Of a stretch of 64,000 bases of DNA, positions 46,189-57,272 are shown piece after piece. Source of the DNA: Anodontia alba (Eukaryota; Mollusca; Bivalvia; Lucinida; Lucinidae); NCBI GenBank assembly GCA_964016985.1, contig OZ024827.1, positions 22,523,275-22,587,274 of the forward strand. The letters are read 5' to 3'. The notes below the pieces were generated by a model that did not search any database, was not told the origin of the DNA, and worked only from the letters and a program-made list of their open reading frames with translations. Within the stretch, counting starts at the first letter, position 1; every line of letters begins with the position of its first letter. The position numbers and the translations under genes were made by a program.

Positions 46189-46192
46189 ACAC
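46131..46192. repeat. poly-C tract and (CA)n
   Basis: C run of about 40 bases followed by CACACA. A candidate G-quadruplex on the minus strand. Confidence 0.9.
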
Positions 46193-46400
46193 CGATTCCT
46201 CCCACTCCCCATCTCGCTTCCTGAACCGTTGACCCTTTACATTCATTTGACTCAAGATTTGTTGTTTTTTTTTGGTCGATTCTTTACAATCGAACCAAAG
46301 TCAAAAGGTATACTAGGCCGAATTTATCTTTATTTTTGAATATTTATATATCGATGCCTCGAGATCGATGCCATACAGAAGTTTGTTGTTTTACTCTTTC

Positions 46401-46590
46401 TTAACTCTTTCACACCTGTGTTTCTGAAGTGGACTCTTCCATCGCTGAATTCTGACTGAACCATTTTGATTTTGAGCATATGGCAAATATTGTAGACCCT
46501 GATGAGACGGTTTGTGTTACGCGCCATCTCATCTGATTGTATACTGTTAGCAAGGGTCAATGTTTGGTCTGCAGTGTTGAAAGAGTTGAA
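46401..46590. mobile_element. TTAACTCTTTCA-type MITE
   Basis: Ends TTAACTCTTTCACACCTGTG and GCAGTGTTGAAAGAGTTGAA are inverted; internal ATTGTAGACCCTGATGAGAC and CATCTCATCTGATTGTATAC are remains of the AAACAGTGTAGACCC hairpin. Confidence 0.68.
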
Positions 46591-47040
46591 AAATAAGCCT
46601 GTTCAATTTTATGACACAGGTACATATTGCGTAGTATTTATTCTACTTTCATTTCAAAAGACGTTACTTCTTACCCATGTCTATCATCAAACCAAATCCG
46701 AATACACTAATTAAATAAATAATCCTAGCGGCTGAACTTGTCTTCATCTTCATATATATCTACTGGAAGCAGAAATTTGACATTTCAGGCTATTCTAACC
46801 ACCGACCATATTTATTATTTACAAATAAAACATGATTCGACCTTGTTTACAGACAAGCAGCTTAAAATAGTGGTGTAAGGGAAATAACTCAATATACAAA
46901 GGAAGGCAAATTTCTTCTACTTGCTCTGATATACATCCCATCCCCTCCCCAATAGAACGCAAATACGTTAGGCCATTTAGTCCAGACTCGGTTCTACGTT
47001 CTTTACAGTGAGCGTCAACTATAACATTTTGGTCGTGTCA

Positions 47041-47300
47041 AGCAAAAAAAAAAAAAAAATAATAATAAGTAAATAAAAAAAATAAATAAAATAAAAACTC
47101 CTAACATGCGAAAAAATGCGCAGAATCAGATCATCCTGCGCATGCGCAAAGCATCATCCGGCCTTTGCTCTCCTTTCATACATTCTGTAGTAGCCAATGA
47201 TTCTGTTAGCAGACAGCAAAGGCACAGATCAGTCTGCGCGGGTGCGCAGGCTGATCCGAGCCTTCGCTGTCCTCACATGCCCGAAGACACGTTTTTGCAT
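47041..47300. repeat. A-rich tract and CGCATGCGC / CAGCGAAGGC hairpin family
   Basis: A-rich at 47045-47094. Then CATCCTGCGCATGCGCAAAG and, at 47212-47275, CAGCAAAGGCACAGATCAGT, CTGCGCGGGTGCGCAGGCTG, ATCCGAGCCTTCGCTG, a hairpin. Relatives: 52130-52265, 57755-57795, 58130-58200 and 60140-60200. Confidence 0.65.
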
Positions 47301-47638
47301 GACGCGGCTAATTTATACAGTATGGGTTAGTGGTTAGACAACAAAACCAAACAAGAAAGAAAAAAAAAACATGGGGGTAAAAAAATATGTACATGTACCA
47401 TTTTAACGGATCACAATAGTCCCCATTTGGGTCCGACACTACGACATGTGCTCAATGAATTTCTACCATTATATCTTATCCTGCAGGTGCTCGTGGACTT
47501 AACCATTTTCACGAGAGAATATGCGAGTGTCGAAATGCTGATTTCCATATTTTTTAAATCATTATGGAAGAACTACTTTTTAATTTATTATAGAAAGGAA
47601 AATATCATTGCAAAGTTTGAGGAATTTTCTTTCTAGTC
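47301..47638. other. no feature recognised
   Basis: AT-rich sequence up to the assembly gap. Confidence 0.5.
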
Positions 47639-47838
47639 NNNNNNNNNNNNNNNNNNNNNNNNNNNNNNNNNNNNNNNNNNNNNNNNNNNNNNNNNNNNNN
47701 NNNNNNNNNNNNNNNNNNNNNNNNNNNNNNNNNNNNNNNNNNNNNNNNNNNNNNNNNNNNNNNNNNNNNNNNNNNNNNNNNNNNNNNNNNNNNNNNNNNN
47801 NNNNNNNNNNNNNNNNNNNNNNNNNNNNNNNNNNNNNN
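47639..47838. other. assembly gap (200 N)
   Basis: Run of N of round length, so the true size is unknown. Open frames crossing it are meaningless. Confidence 0.99.
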
Positions 47839-48015
47839 TCGACACATTACCTCCACGTATAGTGTGAATAGTGTGACGATTCCGCCCAGTCGCAACCACA
47901 CAGACTGGACGATTTAACAGACCATAGTTTGCTTTACTCTAAATGACTGCATTTTTTTTTTCAGAAAACAGATTTTGACATTAAATGCAAATTCTCTCCA
48001 ATCCTGTTTGCTCAG

Positions 48016-48300
<285 letters not shown>

Positions 48301-48309
48301 TTACCACTG

Positions 48310-48480
48310 ACGGTGCTGAATCAGCAGACAACAAATTGACGATATCCTTCTCACTTTTCTTTTCAGAAAACAGTATTGGACATTTCATCCATATTGTCTC
48401 AATCCAAGACAAAACCTGTTTTCTGGGAAAACTAAGAAAAAAAAAATTTCAGTATGTCGCCTGTTTAAAATTTTACCACT
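48310..48480. repeat. GCAGACaAC / GACATTTCATnCA hairpin copy
   Basis: AATCAGCAGACAACAAATTG ... GGACATTTCATCCATATTGT, then AAAACCTGTTTTCTGGGAAA. The right arm is decayed. Confidence 0.5.
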
Positions 48481-48573
48481 AGTGCTGTGCGTAAATATAA
48501 CGTCCAGTATGATCACGCCGGTCAAATATTTCAAAAAGATGTGCCGCCTTGTTCCGTATATACTGTATATACT

Positions 48574-48756
48574 CTAAGTATTCTGACAGACAGGCTTGAG
48601 CAAACGGTGTAGACCCAGATCAGACGCGCGTCTGACCTGGATCCGCACTGTTTGCCACCATGCATCAGTTTTAGACACATGAATTTGTAGTGAAATAGAC
48701 TTGTTCAAATTTTAGAAATAGCATGGAAGGAAGTGAAGGTGTCAGAATACTTATGG
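48574..48756. mobile_element. CTAAGTATTCTGACA-ended MITE with AAACgGTGTAGACCC hairpin
   Basis: CTAAGTATTCTGACAGACAG at the left and GGTGTCAGAATACTTATGG at the right are inverted. The hairpin is AAACGGTGTAGACCCAGATC, AGACGCGCGTCTGACCTGGA, TCCGCACTGTTTG (48602-48654). Confidence 0.72.
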
Positions 48757-48793
48757 CACATAAGGTAAGAGTTCACCTGAGCAATCCCTAATG

Positions 48794-48880
48794 CATTACG
48801 GAAACAGGTCTATTCTATGCAAACCCCAGTTTTACTATATAAAAGTGGAGTTTAAAGGGGTCAAAATTACATAGGTATGC
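48794..48880 (+). mobile_element. CATTACG-type MITE, copy 6, internal deletion
   Basis: CATTACGGAAACAGGTCTAT joined directly to GCAAACCCCAGTTTTACTAT and the right stem; about 190 bp of the middle is gone. Confidence 0.75.
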
Positions 48881-49085
48881 TGCTAACAACACTTTATTTA
48901 TTTATTTATTTTTTTTTTTTTTTTCATTATTTTTCAGAGAAAATAAAACTTGGCGATTCACATGAAATGTCAAGTCTTTTTTCCGTTAGAAATTTTAGAA
49001 TCATCTATTACAAATCTGCTTAGACCTTTATAGTTAAGTCATATTTCCTTTGGTTCAGGACTTTTTTAGTCCATGGTTGAAATGT

Positions 49086-49364
49086 CATCACGAAAACATA
49101 CCTATATAATTTTGACCCCCTTAAACCCTACTTTTATATAATAAAACTGGGGTTTACAGGGGTATACATTATTTTCTTATTTCTGCTCAAAGACATCGAT
49201 TGTGGGTACTCGTTAGAACCGCCTCGCCGAGGCGGTTCTAACGAATACCCACAATCTATGTTTTGAGCAGAAATAAGAAAAATATGAGAATTTTTTATCT
49301 GAAAATTTTCATTTTTTTGGTGGTACAATTTTCAGTATATTTGAATAGGCATGTTTTCGTAATG
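49086..49364 (-). mobile_element. CATTACG-type MITE, copy 7
   Basis: Reverse orientation, CATCACGAAAACATACCTAT to GGCATGTTTTCGTAATG. Central hairpin complete apart from small arm mismatches (GAGTACCC versus GAATACCC). Confidence 0.88.
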
Positions 49365-49530
49365 TAATGAGTCTGTTACGAACCAAAATACAGAACATTA
49401 AAAGTGCAAAATATTTGTAGGTAATATCATGTTTCACAAATGGGATTTAAACGTCTGAATATGAATGAGATGGACGTAAACTGAAACGACTTTTGTACAC
49501 GATTTAGCTACAGCAGACGTATCATGGTGT

Positions 49531-49586
49531 TAGATTATAAAGTAGGACGGTATCCCGTAAATCAAGTTTGTGGACAAATTTGGTGT

Positions 49587-49647
<61 letters not shown>

Positions 49648-49740
49648 ACTCTCTCTCTCTCTTGACTCTCTCCCTCTCATGCTGTAGATTATAAAAGTAG
49701 GCCGATGTCTCACAAATCCAGTTTGTGGAAAAAATGGTGT

Positions 49741-49785
<45 letters not shown>

Positions 49786-49851
49786 TATGTTGTTAGATTA
49801 TAAAAGTAGGCCATGTCTCACAAATACAGTTTGTGGACAAAAGTGGTATTG

Positions 49852-49900
<49 letters not shown>

Positions 49901-49976
49901 GTCTATTATGTTGTTAGATTATAAAAGTAGGCCATGTCTCACAAATACAGTCTGTGGAAAAAATTGGTGTTGATTC

Positions 49977-50023
<47 letters not shown>

Positions 50024-50025
50024 CA
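49531..50025. repeat. tandem array of four units, each ending in (CT)n
   Basis: GTTAGATTATAAAAGTAGGC, CATGTCTCACAAATACAGTT, TGTGGACAAAAnTGGTGTTG, ACTCTCTCT... at about 49531, 49684, 49791 and 49912. The CT runs differ in length between units. No coding content. Confidence 0.9.
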
Positions 50026-50569
50026 TGTATGCGCATGATGTAACAAGACGTAGATCAATATATGTACCATAATTAGCCTTCAGATTGAGCAAATTGCATT
50101 CTTTCAGCAATTTTTGGATATACACCAAAAGCAAAACAGTACCATTTTATTACAATTTTCGGCTAAAATTCTATTTTAACATGTTAACACGATATATTTT
50201 CATTAAATTCTATTAAATGATCAAATAAAGTGTTAACAATGCTCGTAAAACACCGCACACGTTCATTATTTTGACATAGTTTGAAATGCACGAACCGTCA
50301 TGGGAACGGATATAATGTCCAAACATATTTCTCAACATCTTTTTGAATGTTGGAGAAAAACTCAACAAACTATGGTAACAGTCTTATATATTTAGAAAAC
50401 GTGGTTTATTCTCCACCAACTGCGCTATGTGTTGTGTTGCAAAGCGCGGTCGGACTTCAAAACGAATATATTTTCTTACTTGTCGTGGTGTAAATCCTTC
50501 GAAAGATACCAGTTGATGCGTTAGGACCGTTCGGCCGGCGTCTATGTTTGACAGGGTGGGAAAAATTCG
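50026..50569. other. no feature recognised
   Basis: AT-rich sequence with no motif in its open frames. Confidence 0.5.
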
Positions 50570-50850
50570 CATTACGAAAACATGCCTATTCAAATATGTA
50601 GAAAATTTCACCTCCAAAAAACTGAAAATGTTTAGATGAAAAGTCTGATATTTTTTTCATATTTTTGCTCAAAACATAGATTGTGGGTACTTGTTAGAAC
50701 CGCCTCGGCGAGGCGGTTCTAACGAGTACCCACAATCTATGTTTTTGATCAGAAATAAGAAAAATAATGTATACCCCTGGAAACCCCAGTTTTACTATAT
50801 AAAGGTGGGGTTAAAGGGGGTCAAATTCATATAGGCATGTTTCCGTGATG
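50570..50850 (+). mobile_element. CATTACG-type MITE, copy 8
   Basis: CATTACGAAAACATGCCTAT to GGCATGTTTCCGTGATG; hairpin centre GCCTCGGCGAGGC (one compensatory base change from the usual core), right stem present. Confidence 0.88.
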
Positions 50851-51133
50851 AAAGGATCCCGTTGTGCCTTGGTTAGAGACGAAGTACCCAACCACTGCAC
50901 CACAGAGGACAGAATTAACTGATCAAAATTAAATAACTTATTGGTTAGATTTTTCATTGCAATTTTAAACAAGTGAATTTTCCCGAAAAAAAAAAAAGTA
51001 CTCTTGTGTGCCATTACGTTTTATGCACATTGTTCTTTCTTTCGGTTCACACCTTCGTCTTTTACAGGCATCAGACAAAAGTGGCATCAGAGGCAAAAAC
51101 TGCTCACATCTGTATCACAGCGATGTTTTAACT

Positions 51134-51413
51134 CATTACCAAAACACGCCTATTCAAATATACTGAAAAGTTAATCACCGAAAAATTGAAAATTTTCAGA
51201 CAAAAAATTCAAATATTTTTCGTATTTCTGCTCAAAACATTGATTGTGGGTACTCGTTAGAACCGCCTCGCAGAGGCGGTTCTAACGAATACCCACAATC
51301 TATGTTTTTGAGCAGAAATAAGAAAAATAATGTATATCCCTGTAAACCCCAGTTTTACTATATAAATGTGGGGTTTAAGGGGGTCAAAATTATATAGGCA
51401 TGTTTCCGAAATG
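51134..51413 (+). mobile_element. CATTACG-type MITE, copy 9
   Basis: CATTACCAAAACACGCCTAT to GGCATGTTTCCGAAATG; hairpin centre GCCTCGCAGAGGC. Confidence 0.87.
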
Positions 51414-51505
51414 TCATAAATGCTTACTGACCATGACGTGACTGGGGATTCGTATTGTTTGGTTTGTTTTTATTATTTCCCTGTTATATGAATTTCTAAA
51501 CTCAG

Positions 51506-51733
51506 TGCAAAACAGTATAGACCCTGATCAGACGCTGCGTTCTGTGGCATCTGATCTGGGTGTACACTGTTTGCAAACATCCCTTTTATGGGACGCTAGG
51601 CATAAAATGGATAAAAAAGTCCATATCTACCCGTTGATTTGTCTGAAATCTGATGGATTAGTACAGCAAACAGTATAGACCCTGATCAGACGCCGCGTTC
51701 TGTAGAGTCTGATCAGGGTCTACACTGTTTGCT
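51506..51733. repeat. two AAACAGTnTAGACCC hairpins in tandem
   Basis: 51506-51575 (GCAAAACAGTATAGACCCTG ... GGTGTACACTGTTTGC) and 51666-51733 (GCAAACAGTATAGACCCTGA, TCAGACGCCGCG ... CAGGGTCTACACTGTTTGC). Spacing 160 bp. Confidence 0.82.
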
Positions 51734-51874
51734 CATTCCTATCTGTACACTTAGCGTTAATGTGTATCCTAATCAGGCTGCATGGCTGTATTTTTGCTGT
51801 CCGTTAATATCACGAAAAGCAGTTTCAGTCACGTCGTCATAGTTCATGTGTACTATCAAGCCTTTACCAATCTC

Positions 51875-52080
51875 TCGGAGGATTCAGCAGACGACAAATG
51901 GATGATGTTGTTTCTTCTTTTCTTTTTTCTTCATAAAATAGGCTCTGGCATATCGTGCGAATTTTCTCTTGAGGAGACAGCTTGCATGAAATGCCAAAGC
52001 CTCTTTCTGGGAAATAAATAAGAAAAAAATATTTCGATTTGTCGTCTGCGAATTTCCTTACCCAGCATGCTAAGCGATAA
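51875..52080. mobile_element. GCAGACGACAA hairpin MITE
   Basis: ATTCAGCAGACGACAAATGG ... ATATCGTGCGAATTTTCTCT, TGAGGAGACAGCTTGCATGA, AATGCC ... GATTTGTCGTCTGCGAATTT, CCTTACCCAGCATGCTAAGC. Arms pair over about 90 bp with mismatches. Confidence 0.7.
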
Positions 52081-52358
52081 GCTGAACTATTTCTGGGCAA
52101 AACTAAAAAACAAACCTGATTCCATATGCCCACAGCGAAGACTCAGAACAGCACATATAATGCCCGCCTACAGACTTTATACATGCAAAAGAATAAATCG
52201 ACGAAAAGAAAAAATCTATGGTCAGATTATGCACATGCGCAGACCGGTATGGGCATTTGCTGTCCGAAACCTTTTCTCTTGCTTTCCGCGATATCTATTT
52301 CGCAAACAGATTATTACTCGTAGAAATAAAAAGACCTATTGACAAAACTGCGGAATTT

Positions 52359-52568
52359 TTAGCGCTTAGCATGCTGGATAAAACTTTCAGCAGACGACAT
52401 TCTAAAATACTTTTCTTATTTTCCCCTGAAAATAGAATTTGACATGCCATGCAAATTGTCTCCTTAAGAGACAATTTGTATGACATATCAAATTTCATTT
52501 TCAGGGAAAAATAAGAAAAAAAAATCATTAATTTGTCATGTGCTGAATTGCACATAGCGTGCTAAGTT
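52359..52568. mobile_element. GCAGACGACAT / CATGCAAATTGTCTC hairpin MITE, best copy
   Basis: TTAGCGCTTAGCATGCTGGA ... TTTCAGCAGACGACATTC, TTTTCTTATTTTCCCCTGAA, AATAGAATTTGACATGCCAT, GCAAATTGTCTCC; loop TTAA; then GAGACAATTTGTATGACATA, TCAAATTTCATTTTCAGGGA, AAAATAAGAAAA, TTTGTCATGTGCTGAATTGC, ACATAGCGTGCTAAG. A nearly continuous 200-bp hairpin. Confidence 0.82.
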
Positions 52569-52731
52569 TTAAGAATAGTTGCGTCCTATTTAATAAACCC
52601 TGTATTTGAGCCGGTTAACCGTAAACAGAAAGCCGATGAAAAACTAGAATCCCAAAAATTTAGCCAGATTTGACATTTTGGGGTTGAATTTGACACACAA
52701 AAAAAGCAAAATCACATTTTTTATTTTTTTC

Positions 52732-53678
52732 TAGTTAAGGTATCCTGTCATCCAGCTGTTAGGGCTTAGCATGCCGGGTAAACGTTTCAGCAGACGACAG
52801 AGTGAAATACGTTTTTCCCATTACGAAAACACGCCTATTCAAATATATTGAAAATTTTACCACCAAAAAATAAAAAAATTCAGATAAAATTTTTTGATCA
52901 TTACGAAAACAAGCCTATTCAAATATATTGGAAAATTTACCAGCAAAATATGAAAAATTTCAGATAAAAATTCTAATATTTTTCTTATGTCTGCTCAAAA
53001 ACATAGATTGTTGGTACTCGTTAGAACCGCCTCGCCGAGGCGGTTCTAACCAGTACCCACAATCTATGTTTTGAGCAGAAATATGAAAAATAATGTATAC
53101 CCCTGTAATCCCCAGTTTTACTATATAAAAGTGGGGTTTAAGGGGGTCAACATTATATAGACATGTTTTTGTGATGTTTTTCATATAGTTAAGGTATCCT
53201 GTCATCCAGCTGTTAGGGCTTAGCATGCTGGGTAAACGTTTCAGCAGACGACAGAGTGAAATACGGTTTTCCCATTACGAAAACACGCCTATTCAAATAT
53301 ATTGAAAAATTTACCACCAAAAAATAAAAAAATTCAGATAAAATTTTTTTATCATTACGAAAACAAGCCTATTCAAATATATTGGAAAATTTACCAGCAA
53401 AATATGAAAAATTTCAGATAAAAATTCTAATATTTTTCTTATGTCTGCTCAAAAACATAGATTGTTGGTACTCGTTAGAACCGCCTCGCCTAGGCGGTTC
53501 TAACGAGTACCAATAATCTATGTTTTTGAGCAGAAAGGCAAGGCGGTTCTAACGAGTACCAACAATCTATGTTTTTGAGCAGAAAAGAAAAATAATGTAT
53601 ATCCCTGTAAACCCCAGTTTTACTATATAAAAGTGGGGTTTAAGGGGGTCAAATTTATATAGGCGTGTTTTCGTGATG
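52732..53678 (+). repeat. 454-bp tandem segmental duplication carrying CATTACG-type MITEs (copies 10 and 11)
   Basis: Unit 1 is 52732-53185 and unit 2 is 53186 to about 53678; both open TAGTTAAGGTATCCTGTCAT, CCAGCTGTTAGGGCTTAGCA. Each contains a MITE (52819-53176 and 53273-53678) in which a second left end starts 80 bp inside the first (CATTACGAAAACAAGCCTAT at 52899 and 53353), a nested insertion made before the duplication. Unit 2 has an extra 40-50 bp copy of the right hairpin arm (53541-53585). Very few differences, so the duplication is recent. Confidence 0.88.
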
Positions 53679-53687
53679 CCCCCAGAA

Positions 53688-53810
53688 AATAGGGTTTGAA
53701 ATTTCATTCAAATTGTTTCTATAAGGAGACATTTTGCATGAATTGTCAAATCCTAGTTTCTTGGGACGAAAAGGTAATCAATTTGTCGTCTGCTTAACTT
53801 GCCTAAAAGG
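53688..53810. repeat. GACATTTnATGCAAATTGT hairpin, partial
   Basis: CAGAAAATAGGGTTTGAAAT, TTCATTCAAATTGTTTC, TATAAGGAGACATTTTGCAT, GAATTGTCAAATCCTAGTTT and ATTTGTCGTCTGCTTAA. Right arm and centre of the 52359 type. Confidence 0.6.
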
Positions 53811-53925
53811 TTATAAAGCTTTTTTTTCATCTTATATCTTCTGTCGACATTTTCTATATTAATGTCGTCTTATATTTCCACAAACACATTTTATCATATT
53901 GCAAAATTATACAATATTATTAAAT

Positions 53926-54070
53926 GGATGTTTTCATATTGGCCCTGTTACAGGTCCGAGGACAATCGTATTGGCCTATTGGCCCGAGGCGGTGCCGAGG
54001 GCCAATACAGCCATCAGAACGCCAGTACGATTAGCCGAGGACCTGTAACAGGGCCCATATGAAAACATCC
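53926..54070. mobile_element. 145-bp hairpin, GGATGTTTTCATATTGGCCC type
   Basis: GGATGTTTTCATATTGGCCC, TGTTACAGGTCCGAGGACAA, TCGTATTGGC on the left; GTACGATTAGCCGAGGACCT, GTAACAGGGCCCATATGAAA, ACATCC on the right. The GC-rich centre CCCGAGGCGGTGCCGAGGGC is itself repetitive. No other full copy in the window. Confidence 0.75.
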
Positions 54071-54564
54071 AATTCATGACATTTTTATTAAATTAAATCA
54101 ACTTTTTGTTTTAACATTTAAAGTGTTGAAAGTCAAAAAAAAAATCATTTTGAGTAGTTTTGTTCTTGTAGTTATGCTGCCTTCCTTAAACTAATGCTTT
54201 GTTTGAAGGGATAATCAGAAATGCTTTCTTCAAATGTAGCTCCAACATCTGCAGGTATCTTGATGTACCCTAAGCACCAAACAGAAGAAGTTTCACTGTG
54301 CCTAAAGTCTCACTGACTAGTTAATACCGAAAAATATTGGACCGGTTATGTAATACCGTAAGATATTGGCCCTCCTGAACCCATCGGTTTTTATCCCCTT
54401 AATCCCTGTAACTTTCAGTATTAGCCCTCGTATAAAGCCTAGGGCTAACCGTGTGGAATCATGCCAAACATTGCATGAGTACGATGAGGGCTGTTTGGCA
54501 CATATTAAAACAATAAAAGCTTAGTTATTTAATAATTTGAATATAGGATGACATTATTAGTTTA

Positions 54565-55810
54565 CCTGAGCTATGCTCAGGATGAGCTATAGTGGTCACT
54601 TTCTGTCCGTCGTCCGTCTGTCCGTCCGTCCGTTAACACTTTCAAACGACTAACTCCTTAAAAGTCATTGAAGAGATTTGTCTCTAATTATGTATATGTA
54701 ATTAGGTTGCTTTGGTAGGGGGAATTTTTAAAAATTCTAAAATCATGGTGATCTCGCTCTTGGTTGGTTGCCATGGCAACAGAAAGCTCCCACAGAATTA
54801 TAATGGGAAATGGTTAAATTGCATTCTCTATATAAGCAGAAGTAATGTGAACGATATTTGGCAGTTATTGTCTGCCCACTATATTTTGTTTTATGGTTAG
54901 TGACCATTTTGTTTAGTTGGCATGGCAACATTAACCCTTAAAGCGCCAAGAAAACCTGCATCTGAAAATGTCGTCTGTTTATGTCGTCTGATGAATATTC
55001 TTGCAAACTTTTCAAACCTATTTTTGCATACAGGCAAACAGTATGGACCCAGATCAGACTATCCTAGAGGAGCAGTCTGATCTGGGTCCACACTGTTTGC
55101 AAAAATGACTTTAAATATCACAAGCAGATGACAAATCAGACGACTATTGTTGTGATTGGCAGTTTAAGGGTTAAATAATAGAAAAAGTCGTCTTTAAATG
55201 ACAATTCCTCCAAAACCGCTGAAACAGTAGGACTTACGTGGTACAAAGTTGCTTGGGTAAGCTCAATTCAAAACAGCTGAAACCATGGTGATCTGCCGCT
55301 TTGTTTGGTTGCCTCCGAAACAGAAATCTTCCATTAACTTATAATGAAAAAAAAGGTTAAATTGCATTTTCTCCATAACCAGTGAAATGATATGAACCAT
55401 ATTTGGCAGTTATGATCATTTGATGATTGTCTACCCAGATTATGCTTTTTATGACCCATGGCTATTTTGTTGGTTACCATGGCAATATTAAATTTAAGAT
55501 CGGATGATATTTTTTTTTTTAAATGACAACTCTTCCAAAAACCACTGAAGCAGTATGACTCTAATTTGGCAAAACTGTTGCTTGGGTAAGGGCAGTTCAA
55601 TGTAACTAAAATTAACATGATCTGACTTATGGCTTTGTTGCCATGGCAACAGAAAGCTCCCATACTTATAATGGGAAAATGGTAAAATTCTATTTTTTTC
55701 TATAACCAGTGAAGTGATGTGAACCCTATTAGGCAGTTGTGGTCATACGATTATTGTCTACCCAGTTTCTGTGTTGTATGACCAGTAGCCAGTCTATTTG
55801 GTTGCCATGG
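54565..55810 (+). mobile_element. minisatellite-cored element E4 with GAGCTATGCTCAGG head
   Basis: Head TTTACCTGAGCTATGCTCAG, GATGAGCTATAGTGGTCACT, then GTCCGTCGTCCGTCTGTCCG. About three units of about 300 bp follow: CCACTGAAGCAGTATGACTC-like, GTTGCTTGGGTAAG, ACCATGGTGATCTG, GTTGCCATGGCAACAGAAAG, CTCCCATACTTATAATGGGA, AACCAGTGAAGTGATGTGAA, ATTTGGCAGTTATGGTCAT. The head matches E2 (18252). A TTAACCC-type MITE is inserted at 54931-55174. GTTGCCATGGCAAC is a perfect 14-bp palindrome and an X-box-like site in each unit. Confidence 0.72.
54931..55174. mobile_element. TTAACCC-type MITE with two nested hairpins
   Basis: TTAACCCTTAAAGCGCC and GGCAGTTTAAGGGTTAA are the inverted ends. Inside, GTCGTCTGATGAAT and CAGACGAC form the middle of the stem and GGCAAACAGTATGGACCCAG ... 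GGGTCCACACTGTTTGC (55033-55100) the top. This copy shows that the GCAGACGAC and AAACAGTGTAGACCC hairpins can be parts of a single element. Confidence 0.82.
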
Positions 55811-56088
55811 CAAAATTAAAGTGGGAAATCTGTAAAGCACTAGCAGGGAAAGAAGACCCTGTCGCGCAACAGCTGGGAAAGAAGACCCCGGTTGCGCAAC
55901 AGCTGGGAAAGAAGACTCTGTCGACCTTGTCTCTTGTCTGGCCTTGTAAAGAAACAGTACGTGTAGAATAGGTGGGAGTGGCAACATGCAACTGAAATAT
56001 CTCTTCTCCCATCATCTCTTTACTTATTCAATGAACATGAGAGCTTGGTAAGTCCCTGTATTCCGGCGAAGATAAATACAGTCAACCC

Positions 56089-56454
56089 TCTTTATACCGA
56101 CACTCGATACAACGACAAAATTCGTTATTATGACAATTTGAGTGTCACGAAACATTCGCTCAGGAGGTGACCGTTAATGATAAATTATGCAAAATCAATA
56201 CATAATATCCTCAAGCAACATGTTTTGGATCTTTGTTAGAATCGCCTCAGAGAGGCGATTCTAACAAATATCCAAAACATATGTTCTATGAGGAAATAAG
56301 AATAAAAGAAGGCCTTTCTTACATATCATTCTGTCCATTACGGATTCTTTAGAACAGCTAATTCATTATAATGGCAACATTTTTTTTTTTTTTGGGGGGG
56401 GGTGGGGATGGGGGGCGGGGGGACAAATGCTGTCGTTGTAACGAGGGTTCACTG
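56089..56454. mobile_element. pogo/Tigger-like MITE with GCCTCG-type hairpin inside
   Basis: Ends CAGTCAACCCTCTTTATACC and complement CAGTGAACCCTCGTTACAAC; TA at the left flank, TT at the right. In the middle GATCTTTGTTAGAATCGCCT, CAGAGAGGCGATTCTAACAA and flanking arms (TGTTTTGGAT / ATCCAAAACA) form a hairpin. A G run at 56393-56421 has expanded near the right end. Confidence 0.78.
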
Positions 56455-56545
56455 TTGATTATAAAAGAATGACCCCTGAGAGCAATGAACACACGCACAA
56501 AAACAAAATAGCTGAAGTGTCTAAAACTTACAATATATGATTAAA

Positions 56546-56822
56546 CATTATGAAAACACACCTATTCAAATATATAGAAAATTTCACCTCCAAAAACTGA
56601 AAATTTTCAGATACAAAAACTGATATTTTTCATATTTCTGCTCAAAACATAGATTGTGGTTACTCGTTAGAACCGCCTCGACGAGGCGGCTCTAACAAGT
56701 ATCCACAATCTATATTTTTAGCAGAAATAACAAAAATAATGTACACCCCTGCAAACCCCAGTTTTATTATATAAAAGTGGGGTTTAAGGGAGTCAAAATT
56801 ATATAGGCATGTTTTCGTGATG
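56546..56822 (+). mobile_element. CATTACG-type MITE, copy 12
   Basis: CATTATGAAAACACACCTAT to GGCATGTTTTCGTGATG; hairpin centre GCCTCGACGAGGC. Confidence 0.87.
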
Positions 56823-57272
56823 GTAGCCAAAGCTTAAGTTTACAATCCAAATTTTACACTGCGAGAGTTACCTTCCCTACCCCATGTATAAAATCATCAT
56901 ATTGCTAAACAACTTCTCTTCTAAAATCACTTGGCTCATTGTCAACAAATTTAGAGTTCAGCTGGGGACATAATGATGCGGTTATGTGTGAATGGTTGGC
57001 AGTTCCTCCCGGTTGCGGTGGTTTCACAGAGGGTATTTCCGAGTCCCTATACAACCGGCTTTCCTCCACCATCGAACTGTCCTATGAGGTAATAGTCAGA
57101 TGTGACCGGTTTATAGTATATGGGCTTGTTTGTTCTGAGGTTTTACGGCCAAGTCAACTCAATGAGGTCATGTCGAGCGCGGTCACTTTACCTAATCACA
57201 CTTTTACTCGGCAGGCTTAGTCCTCGAAGCGCCAGGAATTGACAACTGCCCTTCTTGACTCAGCGGAAGGGG
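56823..57272. other. unassigned, less AT-rich
   Basis: A plus-strand frame at 56939-57220 (93 codons) has no motif I know. The stretch ends at the 5' break of the next MITE fragment, so it may be part of a larger insertion that replaced the left half of that copy. Confidence 0.4.

Noticed and set aside
56939..57220. 93-codon plus-strand frame
   Set aside because: Less AT-rich than its surroundings but with no domain, splice context or homology that I recognise.
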